The notes beneath the pieces were generated by a model. The model searched no databases. It saw nothing but the letters and a program-made list of their open reading frames with translations, and had not been told where the DNA came from. Source: Rhodopseudomonas palustris (lineage in GTDB: Bacteria > Pseudomonadota > Alphaproteobacteria > Rhizobiales > Xanthobacteraceae). Taken from it: 64,000 nucleotides of DNA. A program made the translations under genes and the position numbers. Numbering within the stretch: the stretch's first letter is position 1; every line of letters begins with the position of its first letter. Shown here in pieces: positions 56,506-64,000 of this stretch. The stretch lies in NCBI RefSeq assembly GCF_003226555.1, contig NZ_QKQS01000023.1:1245263-1309262 (forward strand), in the 5' to 3' direction.

Positions 56506-59500
56506 ATGCACCTGAAGCTCGATACCAGCGCGAGTATCGATGACGGCGACGTCGCGCGCGATCTGGGGCAGGCGACGGCCGATATCGTGGTGCTGTCGGC
56601 GGCCGACAGCGATCTGGCGGCGTTCGGCTCGGCGCGGGCCGGGATGCCGGACGATTATCCGACGCTGCAGCTCACCAATTTTCTCGCGCTCGGCCATCCG
56701 GCGTCGGTCGATCTTTATGTCGAGCGCACGCTGGCGAAAGCCAAGCTCGTCATCCTGCGGATGCTGGGCGGCGAGGCCTATTGGCCGCACGGCGTCGACA
56801 GTCTGCGGCGCGATGCGCTGGCGCGCGGGGTGCAGTTCGTCTGCGTTCCGGGCGAGATGGAGTGGAACGCGGAGCTCGCCGCGCGCAGCACCGCCGATCT
56901 AGACGACGCTCACGCGTTGTGGCGCTATTGCAGCGAGGGCGGCGCCGACAACATTCGCTTGGCGCTGCGCTATGCCGCTTGGATGATCCTGCGCGACGAT
57001 TGCCCGCCGCCGCCGCGGCCGATGCCGGCGGCAGGGTTCTGGCCGGCCGAACCTCCACCGTCGCAGCGTCGCCGCGCGCTGGTGATCTTCTATCGGGCGC
57101 TGGCAGCGAGCGGGGATACCGCGGCGATCGCGGCGCTGCGCGATGCGCTGACTGCCCGCGGCCTCGACCCCACCTGTATCTTCGTCACCAGCCTCAAGGA
57201 TGCGCGCTCGATCGCGTTTCTGCGCAGCGTGCTGGTCACAACGCCGCCCGACGTCATCGTCAATGCCACGGCGTTCGCGACCGCCACCACGACCGACGAG
57301 TCCGGCGTGCTGGCCTCGGCGGATTGTCCGATCCTGCAGGTGGCGCAGGCCGGGGTGACGCGCGAGCACTGGGAGCAGTCGGGCCGCGGCCTCAATCCGC
57401 GCGACCTCGCCATGCACGTCGTGTTGCCGGAGGTCGATGGCCGCCTGTTCGCCGGGGCGGTGGCGTTCAAGCAGCGCGGCGGTGATGCCGACTTCGCCCC
57501 CACCGTGTATCAGCCGCTGCAGGATCGCATCGACGCGGTGGCGGATCTGGCGCAGGCCTGGGTGCGGCTGCGGCATCAGCCACGCGAGCAGCGCCGCGTC
57601 GCGATCGTGCTCGCCAACTATCCGAATCGCGACGGACGGCTCGGCAACGGTGTCGGCCTCGATACGCCGCAATCGCTGCAGGATCTGCTGGTGACGCTGC
57701 GGTCCGAAGGCTACGCCGCAGGCGAGTTGCCGTCCGACACCGCGGCGCTGATGGAGCAGTTGCAGGGCGGCCCGACCAATGAGCTGGATGGCCGCGCGGC
57801 GCGCGAAGGTGGCGTGCGCTGGTCGGTTGCGGACTATGCGGCAGCGTTCGCGGAGCTGCCCGAGGCGGTGCGCGATGCGGTGACGGCGCGGTGGGGAGCG
57901 CCGGAGAACGATCCGCATGTCGCGGATGGCGCCTTCCGCCTGGCCCTGCATCGCTTCGGCAATGTTCTCGTCGGCGTGCAGCCGGCGCGTGGCTATGCGA
58001 TCGATCCGAAATCGAGCTTTCACGATCCGGAGCTGCCGCCGCCGCATCACTATGTGGCTTTCTATCTTTGGCTGCGGCAGGCGTTCGGCGCCGATGCGGT
58101 GATCCATCTCGGCAAGCACGGCAATCTCGAATGGCTGCCGGGCAAGAGCGCCGGGCTGTCGCGCGACTGTTTTCCAGTCGCGCTGCTCGGGCCGCTGCCG
58201 CATCTCTATCCGTTCATCGTCAACGATCCCGGTGAGGGCATCCAGGCCAAGCGGCGCAGCGCCGCGGTGATCGTCGATCATCTCACGCCGCCGATGACCC
58301 GCGCCGAATTGCATGACGAGATGGCGGGGCTGGAAGCCCTGGTCGACGAATATGCGATGGCGGCCGATCTCGATCCCAATCGCGCCGACGCCATCGCCGA
58401 GGACATCATCTCGCTGGCGCGGGCGACGCGGCTCGACGAAGACGTTGCGATCGACCGCGATACCGCGACGCTGGATGCGCTGAGGGCGATCGACGCGCAT
58501 CTGTGCGATCTGAAGGAGATGCAAATCCGCGACGGGCTGCACGTGTTCGGCCGCACGCCGCAAGCTTCGCAGCGCGACGAGCTTTTGGTGTCGATCGCGC
58601 GGCTGCCGCGCTCCGAGCTGAAGCCGCAGGACGCCTCGCTGCATCGGGCGTTGGCAAGCGATCTCGGATTGACGGACGCGAACGGTGCCGCTTACGATCC
58701 GCTGACCCGTGATCTCGTGACGCCCTACGCTGGCGCACGCCCGCCAGCTCTGGCGGCGCTGAGCGATCGGCCGTGGCGGACCAACGGCGATACGGTCGAG
58801 CGCGTCGAAGCGCTCGCGCTGCGGCTGGTGGCGAGCGAAGCGCCGCCGCTGCAATGGCCGCAAGCGAGGCCCGTGCTCGACTGGATCGCGACGTCGCTGC
58901 GGCCCGCGATCGAGGCTTGCGGCGATGCCGAGCGCGATGCGCTGCTGCGCGGGCTCGACGGGCGCTTCATTCGGCCGGGGCCGTCGGGGGCGCCGACCCG
59001 CGGCCGTCCCGACGTGCTGCCGACGGGACGCAATTTCTTTGCGGTCGATGTTCGCGCGGTGCCGACGCCGTCGGCATGGCGGATCGGTCAGCTCGGCGCC
59101 GAGCGGCTGATCGAATCCTATTGGCAGGAAGCCGGCGAGTGGCCGCGCTCGATCGCGCTGTCGGCGTGGGGCACCGCCAATATGCGGACCGGCGGCGACG
59201 ACGTCGCTCAGGCGCTGGCGCTGATCGGCGCGCGGCCGACCTGGGAGGATGCGACCGGCCGCGTCACCGGGTTTGCGATCGTGCCGCTGTCGGAACTGCG
59301 CCGGCCGCGTGTCGACGTCACGTTCCGCGTCTCGGGCCTGTTCCGCGACGCCTTCCCGATGCAGATGGATCTGATCGCCAGCGCGGTGGCGGCGGTGGCG
59401 GCGCTCGACGAACCTGCCGACGCCAATCCGATCGCCGCGCAGGTGCGGGCCCGCAGCGAACAATTAGTTCGCGCTGGTGTCGATCCCGAGCTGGCGACCA

Positions 59501-60219
59501 AACAGGCCGGCGCGCGGGTATTCGGCGCGAGGCCGGGGGCTTACGGGGCCGGGTTGCAGGCGATGATCGACGACGGCGGTTGGGACAGCCGCGGCGACCT
59601 CGCCGGCGCGTACCTCGCCTGGGGCGGCTATGCCTATGGCGCGGGTCAGGAGGGTACCGAGGCGCGTGACGAATTCGCGGCGCGGCTGACAGAGATCGAT
59701 CTCGTGGCGCAGGCGCAGGACAATCGCGAGCACGACATTCTCGATTCCGACGATTACTATCAGTTCATCGGCGGCCTCTCCGCGACGGTCGAAAACCTGC
59801 GCGGACAGGCGCCGCGGATCGCCCATGTCGACACCTCGCGGCCCGAGGCGCCGCTGCCGCGGACGCTGGCGCACGAGATCTCCCGCGTGGTGCGCGGACG
59901 CGCCGCCAATCCGAAATGGATTAGGGGCGTGATGCGGCACGGCTACAAGGGCGCGTCCGAGATCGCCGCCACGGTCGACTATCTGTTCGGTTTTGCGGCG
60001 TCGACCGACGCGGTCGGCAACCGTCATTTCGACCTGCTGTTCGCCGCCTATCTCGACGACGACGCGGTGCGCGAGTTTTTGCGCGAGGCGAATCCCGCGG
60101 CGCTGCGCGATATCGTGGCGCGGTTCGACGAAGCGATCCGACGCGGGCTGTGGACGCCGCGCTCCAACCGCGCCGCCGACCTGCTCGCCGAATTTCTCAC
60201 GCCAAAGGAAGCTGCATGA
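56506..60219 (+). CDS. cobN: Cobaltochelatase subunit CobN
   Basis: 1237 residues, the large subunit that inserts cobalt into hydrogenobyrinate a,c-diamide in the aerobic pathway. CobN/Mg-chelatase blocks: YPTLQLTNFLALGHPASVDLY in pieces, VIHLGKHGNLEWLPGK, PHLYPFIVNDPGEGIQAKRRS and LFRDAFPMQMDLI, ending with SRVVRGRAANPKWIRGVMRHGYKGASEIA in pieces. Normal length, undisrupted. The CobS and CobT chelatase partners are not in the window. Overlaps cobO by 4 nt. Confidence 0.95.
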   Translation: MHLKLDTSASIDDGDVARDLGQATADIVVLSAADSDLAAFGSARAGMPDDYPTLQLTNFLALGHPASVDLYVERTLAKAKLVILRMLGGEAYWPHGVDSLRRDALARGVQFVCVPGEMEWNAELAARSTADLDDAHALWRYCSEGGADNIRLALRYAAWMILRDDCPPPPRPMPAAGFWPAEPPPSQRRRALVIFYRALAASGDTAAIAALRDALTARGLDPTCIFVTSLKDARSIAFLRSVLVTTPPDVIVNATAFATATTTDESGVLASADCPILQVAQAGVTREHWEQSGRGLNPRDLAMHVVLPEVDGRLFAGAVAFKQRGGDADFAPTVYQPLQDRIDAVADLAQAWVRLRHQPREQRRVAIVLANYPNRDGRLGNGVGLDTPQSLQDLLVTLRSEGYAAGELPSDTAALMEQLQGGPTNELDGRAAREGGVRWSVADYAAAFAELPEAVRDAVTARWGAPENDPHVADGAFRLALHRFGNVLVGVQPARGYAIDPKSSFHDPELPPPHHYVAFYLWLRQAFGADAVIHLGKHGNLEWLPGKSAGLSRDCFPVALLGPLPHLYPFIVNDPGEGIQAKRRSAAVIVDHLTPPMTRAELHDEMAGLEALVDEYAMAADLDPNRADAIAEDIISLARATRLDEDVAIDRDTATLDALRAIDAHLCDLKEMQIRDGLHVFGRTPQASQRDELLVSIARLPRSELKPQDASLHRALASDLGLTDANGAAYDPLTRDLVTPYAGARPPALAALSDRPWRTNGDTVERVEALALRLVASEAPPLQWPQARPVLDWIATSLRPAIEACGDAERDALLRGLDGRFIRPGPSGAPTRGRPDVLPTGRNFFAVDVRAVPTPSAWRIGQLGAERLIESYWQEAGEWPRSIALSAWGTANMRTGGDDVAQALALIGARPTWEDATGRVTGFAIVPLSELRRPRVDVTFRVSGLFRDAFPMQMDLIASAVAAVAALDEPADANPIAAQVRARSEQLVRAGVDPELATKQAGARVFGARPGAYGAGLQAMIDDGGWDSRGDLAGAYLAWGGYAYGAGQEGTEARDEFAARLTEIDLVAQAQDNREHDILDSDDYYQFIGGLSATVENLRGQAPRIAHVDTSRPEAPLPRTLAHEISRVVRGRAANPKWIRGVMRHGYKGASEIAATVDYLFGFAASTDAVGNRHFDLLFAAYLDDDAVREFLREANPAALRDIVARFDEAIRRGLWTPRSNRAADLLAEFLTPKEAA

Positions 60220-60842
60220 CCGATCCGTTGCCCGACCGCGACGAAAACGCCCGCCACGCCGAGAAGGCGAAGAAGCGGAAGGCCGCGCACGACAAGAAGC
60301 TGTCGGGCATGACCGACAGCAAGGGGCTGATCATCGTCCACACCGGCACCGGCAAGGGCAAGACCTCGGCTGCGCTCGGCATGGTGTTCCGCCACATCGG
60401 CCACGGCATGCCGGTCGGCGTGGTGCACTTCACCAAGTCGGAGAAGTGGAATACCGGCGAAGCCAAGCTGCTGGCCAAGTTTCCGGAACTGGCGACATTG
60501 CACATCATGGGCGAAGGCTTCACCTGGGAGACCCAGGACCGCGAGCGCGACATCGCCGCGGCGCGCGCCGGCTGGGACCGCGCCAGAGAGTTGATCCGCG
60601 ACGACCGTCATCGCATGGTGCTGCTCGACGAGCTGAACATCGTGCTGCGTTACGACTATCTGCCGATCGAGGAGATCGTCGCGGTGCTGCTCGACGAAAA
60701 ACCGGCCGACAAGCACGTCGTGATCACCGGCCGCAACGCCCACCCGGCGCTGATCGAGATTGCCGACCTGGTGACCGACATGACTCTGGTGAAGCACCCG
60801 TTCCGCTCCGGCGTGAAGGCGCAGAGGGGCGTGGAGTTTTGA
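60216..60842 (+). CDS. cobO: Corrinoid adenosyltransferase CobO
   Basis: 208 residues, BtuR/CobO type. P-loop VHTGTGKGKTSAALG, VHFTKSEKWNTGE, GEGFTWETQDRERD and VLLDELNIVLRYDYL are diagnostic; it adds the 5'-deoxyadenosyl group to cob(I)yrinate a,c-diamide. The charged Lys-rich N-terminus (AEKAKKRKAAHDKK) is usual for CobO. Start ATG 60216 overlaps the cobN stop. Confidence 0.96.
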   Translation: MTDPLPDRDENARHAEKAKKRKAAHDKKLSGMTDSKGLIIVHTGTGKGKTSAALGMVFRHIGHGMPVGVVHFTKSEKWNTGEAKLLAKFPELATLHIMGEGFTWETQDRERDIAAARAGWDRARELIRDDRHRMVLLDELNIVLRYDYLPIEEIVAVLLDEKPADKHVVITGRNAHPALIEIADLVTDMTLVKHPFRSGVKAQRGVEF

Positions 60843-60859
60843 TGCCTGCCTTTGTGTTT

Positions 60860-60958
60860 GTCATTCCGGGGCGCCGCGCAGCGGCGAACCCGGAATCTCG
60901 ACATTTTAAAACACCTCGGGATTCCGGGTTCGCGCCTGTCGGCGCGCCCCGGAATGAC
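60860..60958. repeat. Second type of palindromic repeat, between cobO and cobQ
   Basis: GTCATTCCGGGGCGCCGCGC at the left and GCGCGCCCCGGAATGAC at the right are complementary ends. Inner CGAACCCGGAATCTCG and CGGGATTCCGGGTTCG form a second paired set around an AT-rich centre (ACATTTTAAAACACC). The element fills nearly all of the 139-bp cobO-cobQ gap. A common Bradyrhizobium/Rhodopseudomonas intergenic repeat by its style. Confidence 0.78.
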
Positions 60959-60981
60959 TGCCAAGTGGTGAGCAAGGCGCG

Positions 60982-62466
60982 ATGACTGTTACCCCCGCGC
61001 TGATGATCCAGGGCACCTGCTCCAATGCCGGCAAGTCGACGCTGGTGGCGGGGCTGTGCAGGGCGCTGGTGCGGCGGGGGCTCAAGGTGGCGCCGTTCAA
61101 GCCGCAGAACATGTCGAACAACGCCGCGGTGACGGTGGACGGCGGTGAGATTGGCCGGGCACAGGCGGTGCAGGCGCGCGCCGCAAGACTGCCGCCCACG
61201 GTTCACATGAACCCGGTGCTGCTGAAGCCGGAGACCGACACCGGCGCGCAGGTCATCGTGCAAGGCAAGCGCTTTGGCCGGCTCGGCGCGGAGCACTTCC
61301 TCGACAAGAAGGCAGCGCTGCTGCCGCATGTCCTGGACAGCTTCGCGCAGCTCGCGCGGCAGGCCGACATCGTGCTGGTCGAAGGCGCCGGCTCGCCAGC
61401 GGAGATCAATCTGCGCGCCGGCGACATCGCCAATATGGGCTTCGCCCAGGCCGCGAAGGTGCCGGTGGTGATCGCCGGCGACATCGAGCGCGGCGGCGTG
61501 ATCGCGAGCCTCGCGGGCACGCATCTGGTGCTCGACGAAGCCGAGCGGGCACTGGTCGCTGGTTATCTGATCAACAAGTTCCGCGGCGACGTGCGGCTGT
61601 TCGATCATGGGCTGACGGCGATTACCGAGCTGACCGGCTGGCCGTCGCTCGGCGTGGTGCCGTGGCTGCCGTCCGCCGCCTTGCTGCCGGCGGAGGACGC
61701 GGTCGATCTCGACCGGGCGCAGTCGTCGGCCGCGACACGCATCGTCGCCGTGCCGATGCTGGCGCGGATCGCCAATTTCGACGATCTCGATCCGCTCGGC
61801 ATGGAGCCGGGCGTCAAGTTGGTGTTCGTGCCGCCGGGCACGCCGATTCCAGCCGAAGCCGACGTGGTGGTGATTCCAGGCAGCAAATCGACGCTCGGGG
61901 ATCTTGCCTTCCTGCGGGCGCAAGGCTGGGACGTCGATATCGCGGCCCATGTCCGCCGCGGTGGGCATCTGCTCGGGCTGTGCGGCGGCTATCAGATGCT
62001 CGGGCGCAGCATCGCCGATCCGGACGGCGTCGACGGTGCGCCCGGCACGGTCGAGGGGCTCGGCCTGCTCGACACCGTCACGATCATGCAGGGCGACAAA
62101 TCGACCACGCTGGTGCACGGCACCCACGTTGCGACTGGCGCGCCGGTCGAAGGCTACGAGATTCATCTCGGCCGCACCGAGGGACCGGATTGTGAGCGGC
62201 CGGTGGTGACGATCGGCGGACGGCCCGATGGCGCGATCTCGCGCGACGGCCGGGTGCAAGGCACCTATCTGCACGGCCTGTTCACCAACGATGAGTTCCG
62301 CCGTGCTTGGCTCTCCGGTCTCGGCATCGCCTCGCAGCTCGCTTACGACTCTCAGATCGAAACCGCTCTCGACGCGCTGGCTGATCATCTCGAAGCGCAT
62401 CTCGACGTCGAGCGGATGATTGCAATCGCGCGCAGCCGTCAGAGCACGAATGCCAGTGCCGCGTAG
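60982..62466 (+). CDS. cobQ: Cobyric acid synthase CobQ
   Basis: 494 residues. N-terminal ATP-binding domain ([31 protein letters not shown]) and a glutamine amidotransferase domain with the nucleophile in [20 protein letters not shown] and a [13 protein letters not shown] His complete the site. Amidates four side chains of adenosylcobyrinic acid diamide. Its 3' end overlaps the convergent cobD by 28 nt. Confidence 0.96.
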   Translation: MTVTPALMIQGTCSNAGKSTLVAGLCRALVRRGLKVAPFKPQNMSNNAAVTVDGGEIGRAQAVQARAARLPPTVHMNPVLLKPETDTGAQVIVQGKRFGRLGAEHFLDKKAALLPHVLDSFAQLARQADIVLVEGAGSPAEINLRAGDIANMGFAQAAKVPVVIAGDIERGGVIASLAGTHLVLDEAERALVAGYLINKFRGDVRLFDHGLTAITELTGWPSLGVVPWLPSAALLPAEDAVDLDRAQSSAATRIVAVPMLARIANFDDLDPLGMEPGVKLVFVPPGTPIPAEADVVVIPGSKSTLGDLAFLRAQGWDVDIAAHVRRGGHLLGLCGGYQMLGRSIADPDGVDGAPGTVEGLGLLDTVTIMQGDKSTTLVHGTHVATGAPVEGYEIHLGRTEGPDCERPVVTIGGRPDGAISRDGRVQGTYLHGLFTNDEFRRAWLSGLGIASQLAYDSQIETALDALADHLEAHLDVERMIAIARSRQSTNASAA

Positions 62467-63410
62467 ATCGCCGCCTGCAGAGCACAGGCAGCGACCATCA
62501 CCCGCAGCGCGCGGCCGATATCGGCCGGCGTCGCCTCGCTGCGCGCTTCGGCGTTGAGATAAGGATCGTCGGTGATCTTGCCGCCGTAGCTGCGCGGGCC
62601 TGCGAGCGCGACGCCGATCGCCGCCGCCATCGCCGATTCCGGCCAGCCGGCATTGGGCGAGCGATGCTTGCCGGCATCGCGCCGCATCACTGTGACCGCG
62701 TGTTTGACCGAGCCGCGGACGATCGGTGCCACCAGCGCGATCAGCAGGCCCGACAGCCGCGCCGGAACGAGGTTCAGCACGTCGTCGAGCCGCGCCGCGG
62801 CCCAGCCGAACGAGCGATGCAGCGGCGTCAGATGTCCGATCATCGAATCGGCGGTGTTGATCGTCTTGTAGATCAAGAGACCCGGCAGCCCGAGCAGCGC
62901 CAGCCAGAACACCGGCGCGACCACACCGTCGGAGAAATTCTCGGCGCTGGATTCGATCGCGGCGCGGCAGACACCGGCTTCATCGAGCGTCTGCGGATCA
63001 CGGCCGACGATCAGCGACACTTTCTCGCGTGCCTCCGTGAGGCCGCCGGTCGCGAAAGCATCGCGCACCCGTGCGACGTGATCGTACAGGCTGCGCTGCG
63101 CGATCAGCGTCGCGGCCAGCACGGCCGCGACGATCCAGCCGCCGGGAAATTGCCGCAGCGGTGCTTCGAGCAACAGGCCGACCAGTCCCGCGACCGCGAT
63201 CAGAAACAGCACCGCGATGATGCCGGCGATCTTCTTGGTCCGCTCCGACCAGTCGTCGCGATTGAGCGTGCGATCGAGCCAGCCGATCATCGTGCCGATC
63301 AGGACGACCGGATGCGCCAGTCGTTTCCACAGCCAGTCGGGATCGCCGATCAGCGCGTCCAGGACGAGCGCGACCACGACGATCAGCAGCGCGTGGGAAT
63401 CCAGCAACAT
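62439..63410 (-). CDS. cobD: Adenosylcobinamide-phosphate synthase CobD/CbiB
   Basis: 323 residues, integral membrane with about five helices. [47 protein letters not shown] and [19 protein letters not shown]-type block ([14 protein letters not shown]) are diagnostic. It attaches the aminopropanol arm to cobyric acid. Start ATG 63410, 1 nt after the BtuF-like gene on the minus strand, so the two are cotranscribed. Confidence 0.95.
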   Translation of the reverse strand: MLLDSHALLIVVVALVLDALIGDPDWLWKRLAHPVVLIGTMIGWLDRTLNRDDWSERTKKIAGIIAVLFLIAVAGLVGLLLEAPLRQFPGGWIVAAVLAATLIAQRSLYDHVARVRDAFATGGLTEAREKVSLIVGRDPQTLDEAGVCRAAIESSAENFSDGVVAPVFWLALLGLPGLLIYKTINTADSMIGHLTPLHRSFGWAAARLDDVLNLVPARLSGLLIALVAPIVRGSVKHAVTVMRRDAGKHRSPNAGWPESAMAAAIGVALAGPRSYGGKITDDPYLNAEARSEATPADIGRALRVMVAACALQAAIYAALAFVL

Positions 63411-63411
63411 G

Positions 63412-64000
63412 TCATCGCTCCACGCGGGTGAATTCTTCGGTCAGCCGGTCGAGCGCATCGGCGAGCATCGGCCCGCCGCACACTGTCAGCCGCTCCGGCA
63501 CCGTAATCCGCTTCGACGACGGATAGAAGCGCTGCAGCGCCGGATGCAGCACGAAGGCGCGGCCTTCGTCCTCGGCGAAATCGCTGTCGCTCGTCATCAG
63601 CAGAAAGTCCGGTCGCAGCGCCACCACGGCTTCGAGCGAGGTGAAACCGCCGCGTTGCAGGCCGAGTCCGCTCGCAGCGTTGCGCAGCCCGACAGTGTCG
63701 AGCAGCGTGCTGATCAGGCTGTCGCGGCCCGACACCCAGCCGCGCCGTGCCAGCGGCAGCACGGTGAAGCGCGTCCGCGATGCCGCCTGTTTGGCGCGAG
63801 CGACCGCAGCGTCGATCCGCGCGATCGCGGCGTCGGCGCGCTCCGGATGGCCGAGCAGATCTGCCATCTGCCGGATCTGCGCTTTGGATTCGTCGATGGT
63901 CTTCACCGAATCGAATTCGACGACGCGCAGGCCCATCTGCTTCAGGAGCTCGCGCGTGGCGCGTTTGGTGTAGCGACCGCCGACCACGACGTCCGGCTTC
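63412..64000 (-). CDS. BtuF-like ABC substrate-binding protein, C-terminal part
   Basis: The visible 195 codons (frame continuing off the window end as KPDVVVGGRYTK) are the C-terminal two-thirds of a helical-backbone receptor of the BtuF/FhuD type: MADLLGHPERADAAIARIDAAV in pieces is the connecting helix, and LEAVVALRPDFLLMTS the second lobe. The start lies beyond 64000. Next to cobD, so a corrinoid or cobalt ligand is likely, though siderophore receptors share the fold. Confidence 0.8.
   Translation of the reverse strand, partial: KPDVVVGGRYTKRATRELLKQMGLRVVEFDSVKTIDESKAQIRQMADLLGHPERADAAIARIDAAVARAKQAASRTRFTVLPLARRGWVSGRDSLISTLLDTVGLRNAASGLGLQRGGFTSLEAVVALRPDFLLMTSDSDFAEDEGRAFVLHPALQRFYPSSKRITVPERLTVCGGPMLADALDRLTEEFTRVER

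Overview
The window is high-GC DNA packed with overlapping genes and reads as the chromosome of an alphaproteobacterium of the Bradyrhizobiaceae/Nitrobacteraceae, most like Rhodopseudomonas palustris. The reasons are a hup-hyp-hoxAJ uptake-hydrogenase cluster, a complete C-P lyase (phn) locus, an aerobic-type cobalamin (cob) cluster behind a B12 riboswitch, and dispersed palindromic repeats typical of this family. The species call comes from gene content and general familiarity, not from a search. No rRNA, tRNA, insertion sequence, prophage or CRISPR array was seen.

Layout. 1-10200 (+): end of an uptake [NiFe]-hydrogenase cluster, hupJ(partial)-hupK-hypA-hypB-hypF-hypC-hypD-hypE-hoxA-hoxJ, nearly every junction overlapping. 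HypA/B insert nickel, HypF/E make the CN ligand, HypC/D assemble Fe(CN)2CO, HupJ/K chaperone the subunits, and HoxJ/HoxA are the regulatory kinase and sigma54 activator. 10246-17014: small single genes (amidotransferase, RBBP9-like hydrolase, two LysE/RhtB exporters, MocR and LysR regulators, DUF1330, SnoaL-like, thioesterase). 17315-20299: a 994-residue fusion of both subunits of an Nfn-type NADH/ferredoxin:NADP oxidoreductase with a four-CxxC-type zinc ribbon and a rubrerythrin-like diiron domain. This is the most unusual protein in the window. 20323-29355: YgiQ radical SAM protein, a TetR-HlyD-RbbA-YhhJ export operon, and a PepSY membrane protein. 29527-33156: a small protein, an IclR regulator with a palindromic operator, and two orphan periplasmic binding proteins.

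33350-47888 is the phosphonate locus. A long minus-strand operon phnGHIJKLMN plus a flavoprotein gene is divergent from the repressor gene phnF across a candidate PhnF operator. phnCDE1E2 (import) is minus-strand and diverges from a plus-strand operon of a hexapeptide transferase, a second phnM and a DUF1045 2H-phosphoesterase-like gene. The phnC/transferase intergenic region carries three GTCA half-sites spaced exactly 11 bp, a good candidate PhoB array. No phnP is visible.

47885-52099 holds miscellaneous small genes (YheT, DUF123, CutA, FmdB, PEBP and small uncharacterised proteins). 52250-64000 is the cobalamin region: bluB and cobT on the minus strand; a B12 riboswitch (closing stem 54113-54120/54278-54285) leading DUF1636-cobU-cobW-cobN-cobO-cobQ on the plus strand; then cobD and a partial BtuF-like binding protein on the minus strand. 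Palindromic repeats lie between cobW/cobN and cobO/cobQ, downstream of a binding-protein gene, and inside the hupK reading frame.
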